Shown in pieces: positions 47,028-56,477 of a stretch of DNA of 64,000 nucleotides. Position numbers and translations under genes: made by a program. Every line of letters starts with the position of its first letter. The first letter of the stretch is position 1. Below the pieces are notes generated by a model that was not told the DNA's origin, made no database searches, and saw nothing but the letters and a program-made list of their open reading frames with translations. The stretch is from an uncultured Rhizobiaceae group bacterium (lineage in GTDB: Bacteria > Pseudomonadota > Alphaproteobacteria > Rhizobiales > Rhizobiaceae), in NCBI GenBank assembly GCA_938010435.1, contig CALLUS010000002.1, forward strand, positions 372,001 through 436,000, written 5' to 3'.

Positions 47028-48983
47028 TTAGGTTTGCAACGCAGAAACATTGGCAAAAAGAGCCAGCGCTTCCGGATTGGCCAATGCTTCCTGGTTTTTG
47101 ACCTTTCGGCCATGCACAATATCCCTCACAGCCAATTCAGTAATTTTACCACTTTTAGTTCGGGGAATGTCTTCGACCGGGACAATAACTGCCGGAACAT
47201 GCCGCGGTGAAGCGCCAGTGCGGATCTTAAGGCGAATGGCTTTTTCAAGACTTTCATCCAGAACCACGCCCTCCGCCAAACGAACAAACAGAACGACCCG
47301 TGTGTCGTTATCCCATTGTTGACCGATGCAAAGTCCTTCTTCAACTTCAGGCATTTGCTCCACCTGATTGTAGATTTCCGCTGTTCCAATTCGAACACCA
47401 CCGGGATTCAAAGTCGCATCAGAGCGGCCGTGAATAATCATGCCACTATGATCCGTCCATTCAGCAAAGTCCCCGTGGCACCAGACATTGTCAAAACGCG
47501 CGAAGTAAGCATCGTGATATTTCACACCATCCCCGTCGTTCCAGAAACCGAGTGGCATAGAAGGGAATGGCTGAGCGCAAACCAATTCGCCTTTCTCACC
47601 ATGAATAGGTCGTCCATCATCGTCCCATACGTCACTGGCCATACCAAGTGCTGCACCTTGAATTTCACCTGTATAAACAGGACTCCACGGAACTGCGCAT
47701 ACGAAACAAGCAGCAATATCCGTGCCCCCTGACACAGAAGCCAAATGGACATCGGACTTTATCCCGTCATAAACAAACTGAAAATTTTCTGGCGACAGAG
47801 GTGAGCCTGTTGATGCAATAGTTTTGACAGATGAGAGATTATGGGTCTCGATTGGTTTGCGACCTTCGTTGCGCACGGCATCGATAAACTTAGCGGATGT
47901 TCCAAAGAAGTCGAATTTCTCTTGTTCTGCATAATCAAAAATCACATTGCCGTCGGGTGCGAATGGCGACCCGTCATAGAGCATCAATGTGGAGCCACCG
48001 GCTAACGCCGTCACTAACCAATTCCACATCATCCAACCGCATGTGGTGAAATAGAACACGCGGTCACCCTCGGTGTTGCCACAGTGGAGGATGTGTTCCT
48101 TCAAGTGTTGCAACAAAATTCCACCAACACGATGAACAATACATTTTGGAACTCCGGTCGTTCCCGATGAAAACAAAATGTACAACGGGTGATCGAATGG
48201 GAGCCGCTCGAATGTGACAGGTTTGGCATCAAATGAGTTGATAAAATCTTCCAATCGCTCGCCATAAACATCAACTTTGGGTGCATCAGCGCACAGTTCC
48301 AAATAAGGAAGAACGATTGTCTTTTTCGCAGATAATTGAGCCGATACCGCCTTTACTTTACTAGAGACGTCTATCGCCTTGCCATTGTACCAATACCCGT
48401 CGCACGAAATGAACAACACGGGCTCAATTTGACCAAAACGGTCTAAAACGCCTTGCTCGCCAAAGTCTGGTGAACAGGATGACCAAATGGCGCCGATTGA
48501 ATTGGCAGCCAACATGCAAGCAACAGTCCCGGGTATGTTGGGCACCATGGCCGCAATTCTGTCACCGCTTTTCACGCCTTCAGCGGCGAAAGCCTGCTGC
48601 AAACGCGAAACGAGTGCATGTAACTCGTCCCATGACATGCTGGATTGTAACTTGTCTTCCCCTCGAAAGATCATAGCAGGTTCTGACCCTTTTAAGCGCA
48701 CCATGTTTTCAGCGAAACTGAGTTGGGCCTCGGGGAAGAACTTGGCGTCGATCATACGTTCAGCATTCGCAAAAACACGATTGCCTTTTATTCCGATTAC
48801 ATTGCAGAAATCCCAGAACTCAGACCAAAACTCTGGTGCTTGATCAACAGACCATTTGTGGAAATCTGAATAGGATTCAAACTTGAGACCCGATTGCTGT
48901 TCACAATGGTTTGCAAATTTTCGCATAGGGCTTGAACTGATGCGCGCCGCATCGGGCGTCCAGAGTGGCTCTTTATTCATCAT
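47028..48983 (-). CDS. Acetoacetate-CoA ligase
   Basis: Activates acetoacetate with CoA and ATP, giving acetoacetyl-CoA for ketone-body and polyhydroxybutyrate metabolism, 651 aa. The AMP-binding signature is ILFSSGTTGVPKCIVHR. Later motifs are HGRSDATLNPGGVRIGTAE and the catalytic Lys in IPRTKSGKITELAVRD. N-terminal WTPDAARI and length fit acetoacetyl-CoA synthetase rather than acetyl-CoA synthetase. The frame starts with two adjacent ATGs (48983, 48980). Followed by an unusually long 3' region before a terminator. Confidence 0.93.
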   Translation of the reverse strand: MMNKEPLWTPDAARISSSPMRKFANHCEQQSGLKFESYSDFHKWSVDQAPEFWSEFWDFCNVIGIKGNRVFANAERMIDAKFFPEAQLSFAENMVRLKGSEPAMIFRGEDKLQSSMSWDELHALVSRLQQAFAAEGVKSGDRIAAMVPNIPGTVACMLAANSIGAIWSSCSPDFGEQGVLDRFGQIEPVLFISCDGYWYNGKAIDVSSKVKAVSAQLSAKKTIVLPYLELCADAPKVDVYGERLEDFINSFDAKPVTFERLPFDHPLYILFSSGTTGVPKCIVHRVGGILLQHLKEHILHCGNTEGDRVFYFTTCGWMMWNWLVTALAGGSTLMLYDGSPFAPDGNVIFDYAEQEKFDFFGTSAKFIDAVRNEGRKPIETHNLSSVKTIASTGSPLSPENFQFVYDGIKSDVHLASVSGGTDIAACFVCAVPWSPVYTGEIQGAALGMASDVWDDDGRPIHGEKGELVCAQPFPSMPLGFWNDGDGVKYHDAYFARFDNVWCHGDFAEWTDHSGMIIHGRSDATLNPGGVRIGTAEIYNQVEQMPEVEEGLCIGQQWDNDTRVVLFVRLAEGVVLDESLEKAIRLKIRTGASPRHVPAVIVPVEDIPRTKSGKITELAVRDIVHGRKVKNQEALANPEALALFANVSALQT

Positions 48984-49203
48984 GCACCAACATTAAATGG
49001 GTAATAATCATTTATTTCCATGCACATGGTAGATTAGCAAGTCTCAGCATGGGCGTTAACCACCATTTTAACCATTTCGCAATTGTTCTGATTTCCGCCA
49101 CATTAGAGTTCTCAAAGGAAGTTGTACGGATTAAGGTTAAACGTGCGCCGAATTTGAACATCACATGTGGCGGGGCGTGTGAGAATTGGGGACGTAACCA
49201 GAC

Positions 49204-50979
49204 ATGACACGTTGGGCAAAATGGCTTCTAGCGATTGCTGTTGTTATTTCAATTCTGTTGGTGGCAACGCCCCAGTTACTGTCTAGCCGTGCTGTAAAAG
49301 ACCGTATAGCTGCTCAATTGAGCGAACTCACAGGACGTAAAGTGCTGCTCAATGGAAGCAGTTCGATATCCCTAAAGCCTTACCTCGGCGTGATATACCG
49401 CGATGCGAGAATAGCCAGCACAAAAGGCGAAACAGGTGCCCCGTTGGCCAGCGTTGAGGAGCTGCAAGTTCAACTTGGGTTCGCATCCGCATTTTTTGGA
49501 AAAGCCGAAGTTTCAAATGTGACTATGATCCGGCCGCGTTTCAACCTTGAAGTCGATGCCAACGGGACACGAAATTGGCAACTACAAGGTGGAGAATTTG
49601 CCAAGCGGCTGAGCCTTGAAAATGATCAAAAGCCGCAAGGCCTATCTCTCGGATTTGCTAATATTGTTGATGGAACTATTAAACTCAATGATCAGCTCAA
49701 CCGGGTAACAACAGAGCTGACAGCTGTGAATGGCTCAATAAATTGGCAAGATATCACCAGCAGCCTTGATAGTAAGATTGAAGCCGTCTGGAATGGTGAG
49801 ATTGTCAATTTGGAATTGGCAGCTGCAGCCCCTCTTGAACTCCTGCGCGGCGGCATTTCAAGCACCCGTGCAGTGTTTAAATCAAAAGCTTTGACAATGG
49901 TTTTTGACGGTACGTTGGATACGAAACTCAATACGGCCAAGGGGACATTTAGCTCGATCACACCTTCTATGAAAAGTGTGACCGAGTGGTTATCCATACG
50001 CGCGCCTATGGCTGCCATGACAACTGCTTTCGAGCTTTCAGGCGAATTGAGTGCTGCAGAAGGCAAAGTCACAATGGAAAATACGAAAGTCTCCATTGCT
50101 GATCATAATGGTTTGGGACAATTGCAGTTTACGAAAAAGGAAAATACCCCGCTTGCAATCAGTGGTACACTCGCTTTTGAGACACTCGATATTCCCTCAC
50201 TGCCCCGCCTGGTCTTTGCAGGAACTAAAACCGCAGAGCAAAGCGACCAACTCAACCTGTCCAAACTGGACGTGATAGATATGGATATTGGGGTGTCGTC
50301 AAAGTCTATGACATACGCCGCGGTCTCCGCTACGAACGTTGCAGCCTCCGTGATGCTCCGCAAAGGCGCAATGCGGTTGGAAATAGGGAATGCAGAAATT
50401 TTAGATGGTACAATATCCGGGTTTCTGGATGGGCAGCCGAAACCGGAGAGTTTTGAACTGCGGTCTAATTTCTTGTTGTCCCAAGTGAACTTAGCAGACA
50501 TGTCATCATTGGTTTCTGGAACCTCCAAAGCTTTAACAGGAGATGGTGATGCCGAAATCAAGTGGACCTCCAGTATTGCGCCTGGTGCAAACACATTTTC
50601 AAACTTGAACGGCAGTTTAGACATCAAAGGCAAGGGTGGCACAATAAATGGCATTGATTTGAAAGCTATCTATGACCTTTCAAATCAAAACGAGGATACA
50701 CCCGTACAATATGTGGATGGAGTAACAAGATTCGATACGCTTCAATTGAATTTTTTGATCGTAAACAACACTGCGTTTTTGCGCGAGAGCATGCTTGTGA
50801 ACCCGAGTTTAAAAGCGACACTAACCGGTCGTGGTGAATATAAGATCGGCACTTTGGCGATGCGCGGAAACATTGAAAGCACGGAGGAAGATACAACAGG
50901 CCTTCCGTTACCTTTCTTCATAGGCGGAACAATCGCCTCACCTTTATTCGTGCCATTGCCAAGACCGAATTCGAACTAA
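49204..50979 (+). CDS. AsmA-family protein
   Basis: 591-aa envelope protein with one N-terminal transmembrane helix (WAKWLLAIAVVISILLVA) and a large periplasmic part. The AsmA start is clear (SRAVKDRIAAQLSELTGRKV), and the C-terminal AsmA domain includes TALTGDGDAEIKW-like ALTGDGDAEIKW and MRGNIESTE. The family is now seen as bridge-like lipid-transport proteins linked to outer-membrane integrity. It is divergent from the acetoacetate-CoA ligase and converges on the cyclase gene with a 20-base gap. Confidence 0.88.
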   Translation: MTRWAKWLLAIAVVISILLVATPQLLSSRAVKDRIAAQLSELTGRKVLLNGSSSISLKPYLGVIYRDARIASTKGETGAPLASVEELQVQLGFASAFFGKAEVSNVTMIRPRFNLEVDANGTRNWQLQGGEFAKRLSLENDQKPQGLSLGFANIVDGTIKLNDQLNRVTTELTAVNGSINWQDITSSLDSKIEAVWNGEIVNLELAAAAPLELLRGGISSTRAVFKSKALTMVFDGTLDTKLNTAKGTFSSITPSMKSVTEWLSIRAPMAAMTTAFELSGELSAAEGKVTMENTKVSIADHNGLGQLQFTKKENTPLAISGTLAFETLDIPSLPRLVFAGTKTAEQSDQLNLSKLDVIDMDIGVSSKSMTYAAVSATNVAASVMLRKGAMRLEIGNAEILDGTISGFLDGQPKPESFELRSNFLLSQVNLADMSSLVSGTSKALTGDGDAEIKWTSSIAPGANTFSNLNGSLDIKGKGGTINGIDLKAIYDLSNQNEDTPVQYVDGVTRFDTLQLNFLIVNNTAFLRESMLVNPSLKATLTGRGEYKIGTLAMRGNIESTEEDTTGLPLPFFIGGTIASPLFVPLPRPNSN

Positions 50980-50999
50980 GCTTCACAATGTCCTGAATA

Positions 51000-52259
51000 T
51001 TAGTGTGCACGTTGAACAACATTTGATTTGGGCGCTATTTCCATCGGTTGTTTCTTCATCTCTGCCCGACAGAACAACTCAGGTGTTTGCGCTACGCCAG
51101 CGAGTTTATGATTGCCAACGGACACCCAGCGTTCTGGTTCTAATTTGGCAATTTCCGCCGACACGAGAGCTTTCGAGTTCAACACTTTTGTTAACGCCTC
51201 AATACGCTCCACCTCATTGATTGTGGGGCCAATAACTGAAAATGCCAGACGCGAAGCAACACCAATATTTCCGAAATTGAGCATTCCCATATTCATTCCA
51301 ATTCCGAAATCAAATTCCTGTTTACCCCGTTTCGTTCTTAGAGCATTAATCTTTTCCAAGCTTTCAATTGCTTTATCAATCGCCATGGTTCCGCAACGGA
51401 TCGCCTGCTGCTTTCCTTCTTCCTCTTCGAAGGGGAAAATAGCCAGCACTGCATCACCGATGAAGTCCAAAACCTCACCACCGAACTCGATTGCTGCACC
51501 TGCGGTAGCTTCAAAATAATCGTTCAATAATTCAAGAAAATCAGCTGGCGGCATTGTGTCCGCCAAAGCCGTAGAATTGCGCATATCGGAATACCAAACC
51601 ACTGCCTTGGTTTCACGGCCATCGCCAAGTTTAATGGCGCCATCCAAGACTTCACGACCCGCATGTTTGCCCAGATAAGTTTCCGTAATATTCCGTGCAA
51701 TACGATTTTGGACCACATTTTTACAAGCGGCGGCGAACCGTCTTTGTATCTTCTTCAAAGCTGTTAGATCATCATCAGAGAAGCCCCCCTCACGTGAACT
51801 CGACCACATGACAAGCAAACCTTTCGACATGGCTGTCTTACGCAATCTGGATTCATTAAACGGCGTGGCGATCATCAGGTAATCGGTATATCCCTGTTCT
51901 TGAAGGTCAACTAAAACCGGAAAATCTACGATCATATTGGGGCCATCGAGATTGCGGCGGAATGTGTCCAGATTGTTATCCAGAACATAGGACATGGGGC
52001 TGGCTTTCCACTGGTCTGACACTTCATCTTGATGTCTGAATTGCTCGAACTCAACCTCCTGACCACGTCGCCACAAAATTGTTTCGGCCTGGAATAGGGG
52101 ATGAAGCGTCGGCCAAGTGAGCCTTGCTCTTGTCACTGGAACTCCGGCAGAGCTCAATCGCTCGCATACCTCTGAAAACAAGTCGACGATTTCAGGTTGC
52201 GACAGAGCTTGATCTATGAGCCATTCGCCGATTTCATTGATCAGGGTATTACGGCTCAT
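51000..52259 (-). CDS. Class III adenylate/guanylate cyclase
   Basis: 419 aa, soluble. An N-terminal region of about 200 residues of unknown type (MSRNTLINEIGEWLIDQ) precedes a class III cyclase domain. Metal-binding residues are in YSDMRNST and FIGDAVLAIF. The substrate-selecting Lys that often precedes IGD is Asp here (LDFIGD), so cAMP versus cGMP cannot be predicted. ATG 52259 follows GGAG; the frame is open to 52346. It lies 87 bases after potI on the same strand, so may be part of the putrescine transport transcript. Confidence 0.85.
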   Translation of the reverse strand: MSRNTLINEIGEWLIDQALSQPEIVDLFSEVCERLSSAGVPVTRARLTWPTLHPLFQAETILWRRGQEVEFEQFRHQDEVSDQWKASPMSYVLDNNLDTFRRNLDGPNMIVDFPVLVDLQEQGYTDYLMIATPFNESRLRKTAMSKGLLVMWSSSREGGFSDDDLTALKKIQRRFAAACKNVVQNRIARNITETYLGKHAGREVLDGAIKLGDGRETKAVVWYSDMRNSTALADTMPPADFLELLNDYFEATAGAAIEFGGEVLDFIGDAVLAIFPFEEEEGKQQAIRCGTMAIDKAIESLEKINALRTKRGKQEFDFGIGMNMGMLNFGNIGVASRLAFSVIGPTINEVERIEALTKVLNSKALVSAEIAKLEPERWVSVGNHKLAGVAQTPELFCRAEMKKQPMEIAPKSNVVQRAH

Positions 52260-52346
52260 AATCATTCTCCAACTGTGTTGCTGCAATGTCGGGTTGAATG
52301 CACTCTTTTTCAAGAGCACAAATGCACATTGCAAAGTTAAAACCAA

Positions 52347-53165
52347 TTAAGTTTGAGTGGCTAATCGTTCGGCCCGTGCAGCCCGCACTTCCTGACGTTT
52401 AATCGACAGTGAGGCAATGATGACACCAGTGGTCACGACTCCCACCAGAATCGTGCAGACCGCATTGATTTCAGGGGTTACCCCCAAACGCACCTGGCTG
52501 AAAATCTTCATGGGCAATGTTGTCGCGCCCGGCCCCGAATTAAATTGAGCAATTACGAGATCATCCAATGACAGTGTGAATGCCAACATCCATCCAGCGA
52601 CTATTGCCGGCATAATAATAGGCAATGTCACGCTAAAGAAGGCACGAGCAGGCGTTGCTCCCAAATCCAATGCAGCTTCTTCCAACGAACGGTCAAAACT
52701 TGCCAATCTTGACTGCACAACCACCGCCACAAAACACATGGAAAACGTAATATGAGCCAAAGTGACCGTGGTGATACCTCTGTCCATTCCAACAGCAACA
52801 AACAGAAGTAGCAGAGACAAACCAGTGATCACTTCGGGCATGACCAATGGCGCGTAAATCATTCCTGAAAATAAAAAACGACCTCTAAATCGGGTGTTTC
52901 GTGCCAATGCCATTGCGGCCAACGTCCCCAGAACAGTGGCAATTGTTGCAGAAATTATGGCCACCCTAAATGTAACCCAAGCGGCGTCAACAAGACCTTG
53001 GTTGGCAAAGGCCGCCGTATACCATTTGGTGGAAAATCCAGCCCAAACAGTCACCAGTTTAGAAGCATTGAACGAATAGATTATGAGCAACAGGATCGGG
53101 ATGTAGAGAAACGCAAACCCAAGAACCACAGACACAATATTGAATTTTGACCAATGCCTGTTCAT
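52347..53165 (-). CDS. potI: Putrescine ABC transporter permease
   Basis: Inner-membrane permease of the PotFGHI putrescine importer, 272 aa, about six helices. The EAA-type loop is LEEAALDLGATPARAFF. It begins FNIVSVVLGFAFLYIPILLL. Its ATG overlaps the potH stop by 4 bases. PotI versus PotC is decided by the neighbouring PotF-like binding protein and puuA-like gene; both transport polyamines. Confidence 0.88.
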   Translation of the reverse strand: MNRHWSKFNIVSVVLGFAFLYIPILLLIIYSFNASKLVTVWAGFSTKWYTAAFANQGLVDAAWVTFRVAIISATIATVLGTLAAMALARNTRFRGRFLFSGMIYAPLVMPEVITGLSLLLLFVAVGMDRGITTVTLAHITFSMCFVAVVVQSRLASFDRSLEEAALDLGATPARAFFSVTLPIIMPAIVAGWMLAFTLSLDDLVIAQFNSGPGATTLPMKIFSQVRLGVTPEINAVCTILVGVVTTGVIIASLSIKRQEVRAARAERLATQT

Positions 53166-54070
53166 GCGCTCTGCTCCCTTGCACGAACTTCACTGCGTTG
53201 AAACAGCATAATAGGAACAATAAGCAAAAGCAGCAGGATTACCGCCACAGCAGAAGAAACAGGCCAATCACGGTTTTGGAAAAACTCATCAAACAAAACC
53301 CGTCCTATCATTAATGTACTCGAGCCCCCCAGCAATGATGGAATAACAAATTCACCAACAGCCGGAATGAAAACAAGCATGCAACCTGCGATAACACCGG
53401 GACGAGACAGAGGCCATGTGATTTGCCAAAATGCTGACATCTTACTGCATCCAAGATCTGCGGCGGCTTCAAGCAATGCGCTGTCTTGCTTTTCCAAATT
53501 CGCGTAGAGTGGCAAGACCATAAACGGCAGATAAGAATAGACAATACCAATATAGACCGCCCAGTTGGTGTTCATAATCGTTAGCGGTTCGCTAATCACC
53601 CCCAACCAGAGAAGAAACTGATTGAGCAGGCCTTCTTTTTTCAAAATACCAATCCACGCATAAACACGGATCAAAAACGATGTCCAAAAGGGCAAGATAA
53701 CAAGCATAAGCAACAATGGGCGCAACGTGCGCGGCGCACTTGCCATGCCGTATGCCAACGGATATCCAATCAACAACGTAAGCACTGTTGAGATGAGCGC
53801 AATTTGAACACTCGACAGATAACTTTTCCAGTAGAGGGCATCTTGCGTCAAAAAAGTGTAATTGCTGAACGAAAACTTTTTGATGTCTTCCCACCACCCC
53901 AAAGGACCATCCAACCAATCCAATGCCGGAATATAGGGGGGTTGTGCGATGGCCGGTTCAGAAACGGAGAGTTTTACCACCATCACAAATGGCGCAAGAA
54001 AGAAAATAAGCAACCAAAGATAAGGGAGCCAAATCGTGGCGCGTTTCACAATAGGTTGCAGCGCATTCAC
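53162..54070 (-). CDS. potH: Putrescine ABC transporter permease
   Basis: Second permease of the PotFGHI importer, 302 aa, six helices, beginning LQPIVKRATIWLPYLWLLIF. EAA-like loop: LLEAAADLGCSKMSAFWQI. I chose the GTG at 54070, whose GTGA overlaps the potG stop; the frame is open to 54127 but would overlap potG by 61 bases. Coupled to potI by an ATGA overlap. Confidence 0.9.
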   Translation of the reverse strand: MNALQPIVKRATIWLPYLWLLIFFLAPFVMVVKLSVSEPAIAQPPYIPALDWLDGPLGWWEDIKKFSFSNYTFLTQDALYWKSYLSSVQIALISTVLTLLIGYPLAYGMASAPRTLRPLLLMLVILPFWTSFLIRVYAWIGILKKEGLLNQFLLWLGVISEPLTIMNTNWAVYIGIVYSYLPFMVLPLYANLEKQDSALLEAAADLGCSKMSAFWQITWPLSRPGVIAGCMLVFIPAVGEFVIPSLLGGSSTLMIGRVLFDEFFQNRDWPVSSAVAVILLLLLIVPIMLFQRSEVRAREQSA

Positions 54071-55215
54071 GATGTTAAAATCCGCGCGCCTTGGGGAGAA
54101 CAGGAGATCCAAACACGCTCTTCCCAAGTGATGATGTCATTACCTGACACAGAACTGTTCAACACCGCCGCTTTTACAAACTCTCCACTGTCCAGCTTTA
54201 CTTTATAGATGGTCACACCACCAAGATAGGCGATGTCCCAAACGACTCCTTCAAGAGAGTTGATTGATTTTGCAGGTTTCTTTCGTGATATACTCAACTT
54301 CTCTGGACGGGATGCAAACCAGACATTGCGATCTATCGCGAAGTTTTCCCCTGTTGTCACCTGAAGCTCCTGTCCGCTGTCGCTTTGCAGCAATATCTTG
54401 CCTTTGGCTCGACCAACAGTTTTTGAAGCAATCAGATTAATGTCCCCCAGAAAATCCGCCACATACCGGCTATTGGGTCGTTCATACATTTCCATGGGTG
54501 GGGCAACTTGCACGATACGTCCGTGATCCATCACCGCGATCCTATCAGCGACCGTCATGGCCTCTTCTTGATCGTGGGTAACAATCATGAATGTGATGCC
54601 AAGTTTTTCCTGAAGATCGACCAATTCAAACTGTGTTTCTTCGCGCAGCTTACGGTCAAGCGCACCCAACGGTTCATCGAGCAACAGAAGTTTTGGTTGT
54701 TTCGCCAACGAGCGCGCCAGCGCGACCCTTTGTTTTTGGCCACCTGACAGTTGATCAGGTTTGCGCTTGCCAAATTGTTCCATCTTCACCAGCACCAGCA
54801 TGTCTGCGACACGATCGTTGATTTCGCTTTTCGCCATGCCGTCTTGTTTCAGACCAAATGCAATATTCTTCTCAACGCTCATGTGCGGAAACAATGCGTA
54901 GGATTGAAACATCATGTTCACCGGACGGCGATAAGGTGGAACATCGGCCAAGTTTTCCCCTGCCAAAAACACATCGCCTTCAGTGACATCTTCAAAGCCT
55001 GCCAACATACGCATTAAAGTCGTCTTGCCGCAGCCGGAAGGGCCCAAAAGGGCGAAAAACTCTCTTTCAAATATTTCAAGAGAAAGGTCATCTACCGCCG
55101 TAAATGAGCCGTATCGCTTCGTGACATTTCGAAACTCGATGAACGGTTTCGCACCCTCTTCCAGCCACGGATGAAATGTCCGGTTTAATGCTGCTGGTTG
55201 TTTGGGGTTACTCAC
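54067..55215 (-). CDS. potG: Putrescine ABC transporter ATPase
   Basis: ATPase of the PotFGHI importer, 382 aa. Walker A GPSGCGKTT, signature LSGGQKQRVALARSLA, Walker B LLLLDEPLGALD, and the switch His in THDQEEAMT. A C-terminal TOBE/regulatory domain covers about residues 270-382. It is 54 bases downstream of potF and overlaps potH. Confidence 0.95.
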   Translation of the reverse strand: MSNPKQPAALNRTFHPWLEEGAKPFIEFRNVTKRYGSFTAVDDLSLEIFEREFFALLGPSGCGKTTLMRMLAGFEDVTEGDVFLAGENLADVPPYRRPVNMMFQSYALFPHMSVEKNIAFGLKQDGMAKSEINDRVADMLVLVKMEQFGKRKPDQLSGGQKQRVALARSLAKQPKLLLLDEPLGALDRKLREETQFELVDLQEKLGITFMIVTHDQEEAMTVADRIAVMDHGRIVQVAPPMEMYERPNSRYVADFLGDINLIASKTVGRAKGKILLQSDSGQELQVTTGENFAIDRNVWFASRPEKLSISRKKPAKSINSLEGVVWDIAYLGGVTIYKVKLDSGEFVKAAVLNSSVSGNDIITWEERVWISCSPQGARILTS

Positions 55216-55269
55216 TACGCATCTCCAACCATGAGGCCGCGTAAAACAGCCTCATGATGGTTTGAGCCA

Positions 55270-56361
55270 TTACTGACCTGTTTTCACTTTTGTCCAAGCA
55301 CGTGTCACCACACGTTGGGTGCGCGCATCGTAAGGAGTGGTGATGTATGTCTTGGCCAATGTTGCTTCATCCGGATAAATCGCAGGGTCTTCCAACACAT
55401 CCTTCTCAAGCAAAGGTTGTGATGCCTTGTTGCCGTTGGCGTAATAGACATAGTTTGATGCTTTCGCGATCACTTCAGGTCGCATGATGTAATTCAAAAA
55501 CTCATGAGCTTCTTTCACGTTTTTGGCATCCGTGGGGATCGCCATTTGGTCGAACCACATCAATGCGCCTTCGGTCGGAATTGCGTATCCAATTTCAACT
55601 CCGGCTTTGGCTTCTGCAGCACGATCACGAGCTTGAAAAATATCGCCTGACCAACCGACTGCCATGCAGATATCGCCGTTGGACAACGCATTGATATATT
55701 CGGATGAATGAAATTTCTGAACGAAGGGTGCCACTTTGGCCAAAAGCGCTTCCGCTTTACCAATGTCGCCAGCGTCTTTGCTGTCCGGATTCTTGCCTAA
55801 ATAGTTGAGCGCTGCAGGAATGATTTCTGCCGGTGCATCAAGAACATGGACACCACAATCTTTCAACTTAGCAAGTTTTGCAGGATCAAAGAAAACATCC
55901 CAAGATGCCACTTCCCCGCCAAGACGTTCTTTGACCTTTGCAATGTTGTATCCAATACCTGTGGTGCCCCACATATAATTGATGGAGAATTTTGCGCCGG
56001 GGTCATATTTTTCTGTGCGATCAGTGATCACACTCCACATGTTCTTCGCGTTTGGCAAAGCCGATTGGTCGAGCGGCTGGAACACGCCAGCGCCAATTTG
56101 ACGGGCCAGAAACGTGCCTGATGGAACAACCACATCATAGCCTGTACCACCAGCCAGCAATTTGGTTTCCAAAATTTCGTTTGAATCAAAAACATCATAA
56201 GTAACCTTGATTCCGGTCTCTTTGGTGAAGTCTTTGAGAATGCTCTCATCGATATAATCGGACCAATTGTAAACATTAAGCGTGCGCTCTTGTGCCCATG
56301 CGCCAGATGTCATCACTGCAAATGCAGCGGTCATGGATAGTGTTTTAAGTGTAAATTTCAT
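55270..56361 (-). CDS. potF: Putrescine-binding periplasmic protein
   Basis: Periplasmic polyamine-binding protein, 363 aa. Signal peptide MKFTLKTLSMTAAFAVMTSG ends at AWA-Q. The mature part begins RTLNVYNWSDYIDESIL, characteristic of PotF/SpuD. The ATG at 56361 starts the signal; an ATG at 56376 would add five residues. First gene of potFGHI, downstream of the puuA-like gene by 116 bases. Spermidine specificity cannot be excluded. Confidence 0.92.
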   Translation of the reverse strand: MKFTLKTLSMTAAFAVMTSGAWAQERTLNVYNWSDYIDESILKDFTKETGIKVTYDVFDSNEILETKLLAGGTGYDVVVPSGTFLARQIGAGVFQPLDQSALPNAKNMWSVITDRTEKYDPGAKFSINYMWGTTGIGYNIAKVKERLGGEVASWDVFFDPAKLAKLKDCGVHVLDAPAEIIPAALNYLGKNPDSKDAGDIGKAEALLAKVAPFVQKFHSSEYINALSNGDICMAVGWSGDIFQARDRAAEAKAGVEIGYAIPTEGALMWFDQMAIPTDAKNVKEAHEFLNYIMRPEVIAKASNYVYYANGNKASQPLLEKDVLEDPAIYPDEATLAKTYITTPYDARTQRVVTRAWTKVKTGQ

Positions 56362-56477
56362 GCCGTGTAATCCCATCGTATTTTTAGGGTGTCGTGTTCA
56401 GCGGATCGCCTGAGCGAAAGTTTAGGTCAGATGAGGATAAAAGCGCAAACTGAATCAGTGAGTTGTCCAGAAATTCG

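Noticed and set aside
49056-49073. TTAACC-N6-TTAACC as a CtrA site upstream of the AsmA gene
   Set aside because: Spacing between TTAA blocks is 8, not 7; no other evidence. Kept only as a direct repeat.
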